A stretch of DNA of 64,000 bases, taken from Candidatus Amulumruptor caecigallinarius (GTDB taxonomy: Bacteria; Bacteroidota; Bacteroidia; Bacteroidales; Muribaculaceae). Position numbers and translations under genes: made by a program. The notes beneath the pieces are model-generated. The model ran no database searches and was not told the origin of the DNA. It saw nothing but the letters and a program-made list of their open reading frames with translations. The DNA is taken from NCBI GenBank assembly GCA_023665575.1, contig JAMPDQ010000006.1:1-64000 (forward strand). The letters are read 5' to 3'. Numbering within the stretch: the first letter of the stretch is position 1; each line of letters starts with the position of its first letter. This document shows positions 62,845-64,000 of this stretch, piece by piece.

Positions 62845-63941
62845 AAACAGCATTCGTGATAGCATTAGCGGCTTTTGCCGGAATCAACTCAGCGCAGGCC
62901 GACATCACTGTAAATGTGGCTCCCGCCACCGGGATGAGAGTGTTTAATGTGGAATATGGCTATCTGGACGACATGGTGAAACCTCGCAGTGAGCGTCCGC
63001 AAGCAAAAAAACTACAAGCCACTGTCAACGACATCGGACAATTCAAACTGCCCGAAATGCCCGATGGACCGGCACAATATGTGATTCCAACCGGCGACCG
63101 CGAATATATTGTGGTTTATTCCCGTCCCGGCGAAAATCTCACGCTCGACATCTTAAGCAAGAGCCCACTCAACTACACTGTGTCGGGAAGCAAATTAATG
63201 GAAGATATTTCCGAACTTGACACGAGATCCGGCGCCATTCTTGACCGTTTTAACAAACTCCGCCAATCAGAAAATTTCACAGATGAAGAGGTGGCTGCCA
63301 TTCAAAAAGAATATAACAGTCTCTTTCTTGATTACATCAACGCCGATCCGGAGTCAGAGGCAATCCCCTATGCAATCATGAATCTTGACGGTGAAGACTT
63401 TCTTGTGGCATACAACAATATGACACCCCGGGCAAAAGCCAGTCCGATTGCCATATTTCTTGAACCACAGAAGCAATATATCGACAAAAAAATGGAAGCC
63501 GAGCGCAAGCTTGTGCAATTGCAGTCCGGCGATGTGACAGCACCCAACTTTACTTTCCCCGACATCACCGGTAAAGAAATCAGTCTTTCCGATTTTCGGG
63601 GGAAATGGGTGATTATTGATTTTTGGGGCTCATGGTGTCCATGGTGTATTAAAGGATTTCCAAAGCTGAAAGAGGCCTATGCAAAATATAAGCCGCAACT
63701 TGAGATTGTGGGTGTGGCTTGCAGCGATCCTCGCGACGCATGGGAAAACGCGCTCAAAAAATATGAGCTCCCATGGGTGAATCTCTATAATTCGGAACAG
63801 GGCGGAGGCAAAGTGATTGAGGAATATGCCGTTGAAGGATTCCCCACAAAAGTCATTGTAAATCCGCAAGGTAAAATTGTGAACATCACATCAGGCGACA
63901 ACCCCGAATTTTTTGTTCTCCTTAACAAACTTCTGAAATAG
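62841..63941 (+). CDS. TlpA-like thioredoxin with extra N-terminal domain
   Basis: A 366-residue exported disulfide oxidoreductase. A signal peptide (residues 1-20, ending in NSAQA) precedes a beta-rich and helical N-terminal domain (about 21-230) like that found before AhpC/TSA-thioredoxin domains in Bacteroidota. The thioredoxin-like domain (about 232-366) starts at APNFTFPDITGKEISLSDFRGKWVIIDFWGSWCPWCIKGFPKLKEAY; the active site is WCPWC. VEGFPTKVIVNPQG is the cis-proline region. It acts in the periplasm, probably on protein thiols. It overlaps the radical SAM gene by four bases. Confidence 0.9.
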   Translation: MKTAFVIALAAFAGINSAQADITVNVAPATGMRVFNVEYGYLDDMVKPRSERPQAKKLQATVNDIGQFKLPEMPDGPAQYVIPTGDREYIVVYSRPGENLTLDILSKSPLNYTVSGSKLMEDISELDTRSGAILDRFNKLRQSENFTDEEVAAIQKEYNSLFLDYINADPESEAIPYAIMNLDGEDFLVAYNNMTPRAKASPIAIFLEPQKQYIDKKMEAERKLVQLQSGDVTAPNFTFPDITGKEISLSDFRGKWVIIDFWGSWCPWCIKGFPKLKEAYAKYKPQLEIVGVACSDPRDAWENALKKYELPWVNLYNSEQGGGKVIEEYAVEGFPTKVIVNPQGKIVNITSGDNPEFFVLLNKLLK

Positions 63942-64000
63942 ACACGTGCGAATGCTGCATTCGAAAAAGCAAATCCAAATAAAAAATCAAATTGATTTGA

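Noticed and set aside
1..64000. CRISPR arrays, tRNA or rRNA genes, prophage
   Set aside because: I found no regularly spaced direct repeats, no cloverleaf-like segments, and no phage or integrase genes. Small structured RNAs could still be missed by eye.

Overview
This window looks like a chromosomal segment of an anaerobic gut member of the Bacteroidales, most like Muribaculaceae/Bacteroidaceae. The lineage is an inference. It rests on Bacteroidota promoters (TTTG at -33, about 19-21 bp, then TAnnTTTG at -7), a Porin_10-type outer-membrane protein, a type IX secretion-like C-terminal tail, DUF4301 and DUF5063 proteins, a Rho factor with a large disordered insert, a rubredoxin-first rubrerythrin and a stand-alone biotinylated carboxyltransferase. 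Nearly all genes are conserved housekeeping genes. I saw no phage, CRISPR array, rRNA, tRNA or transposase gene.

Layout: 190-5486 (+) B12-dependent ribonucleotide reductase and a CBM20-bearing 4-alpha-glucanotransferase. 5596-19789 (-) mutL, an OstA-like protein and three parvulin-type foldases (envelope biogenesis), then recQ, a DUF4301 protein, a guanine-deaminase-like enzyme and tilS. 19911-21362 (+) ribosomal protein L31 type B and a DUF2135-like lipoprotein. 21459-35455 (-) an AAE-family transporter, ettA, def, ruvX, reverse rubrerythrin, an OadA-type carboxyltransferase, PBP1A, a flavin reductase and a NatAB-like ABC exporter. 35758-47454 (+) phosphoglucomutase, yicC, gmk, nadD, DUF5063, M18 aminopeptidase, tig, clpP, clpX and a porin. 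47495-51719 (-) a lipoprotein, a RelA-like synthetase and threonine dehydrogenase. 52030-63941 (+) kbl (divergent from threonine dehydrogenase, together a threonine-to-glycine pathway), a 1516-residue secreted multidomain protein, rho, aroC, a radical SAM protein and a TlpA-like thioredoxin.

The most unusual content lies between genes. A dispersed family of non-coding inverted-repeat elements recurs about 17 times, with ends close to GAGTCTGTTTTATAAAAA. Copies range from 15-20 bp single ends to 340-516 bp elements with both ends. Two long copies (in the def-ruvX gap and upstream of rho) carry a second, nested element of about 162 bp flanked by an 8-bp TTAAATAA duplication. The third long copy (23221-23560) has the empty site. 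A separate 18-bp motif, AAAAAGTTTAAATCACTT, occurs three times, twice as an inverted pair. The rho gene appears to have a leader of about 800 nt with a short upstream ORF, a terminator-like stem overlapping its stop codon, and one of the long repeats. The tig, clpP and relA genes also have strong stem-loops in their presumed 5' leaders.
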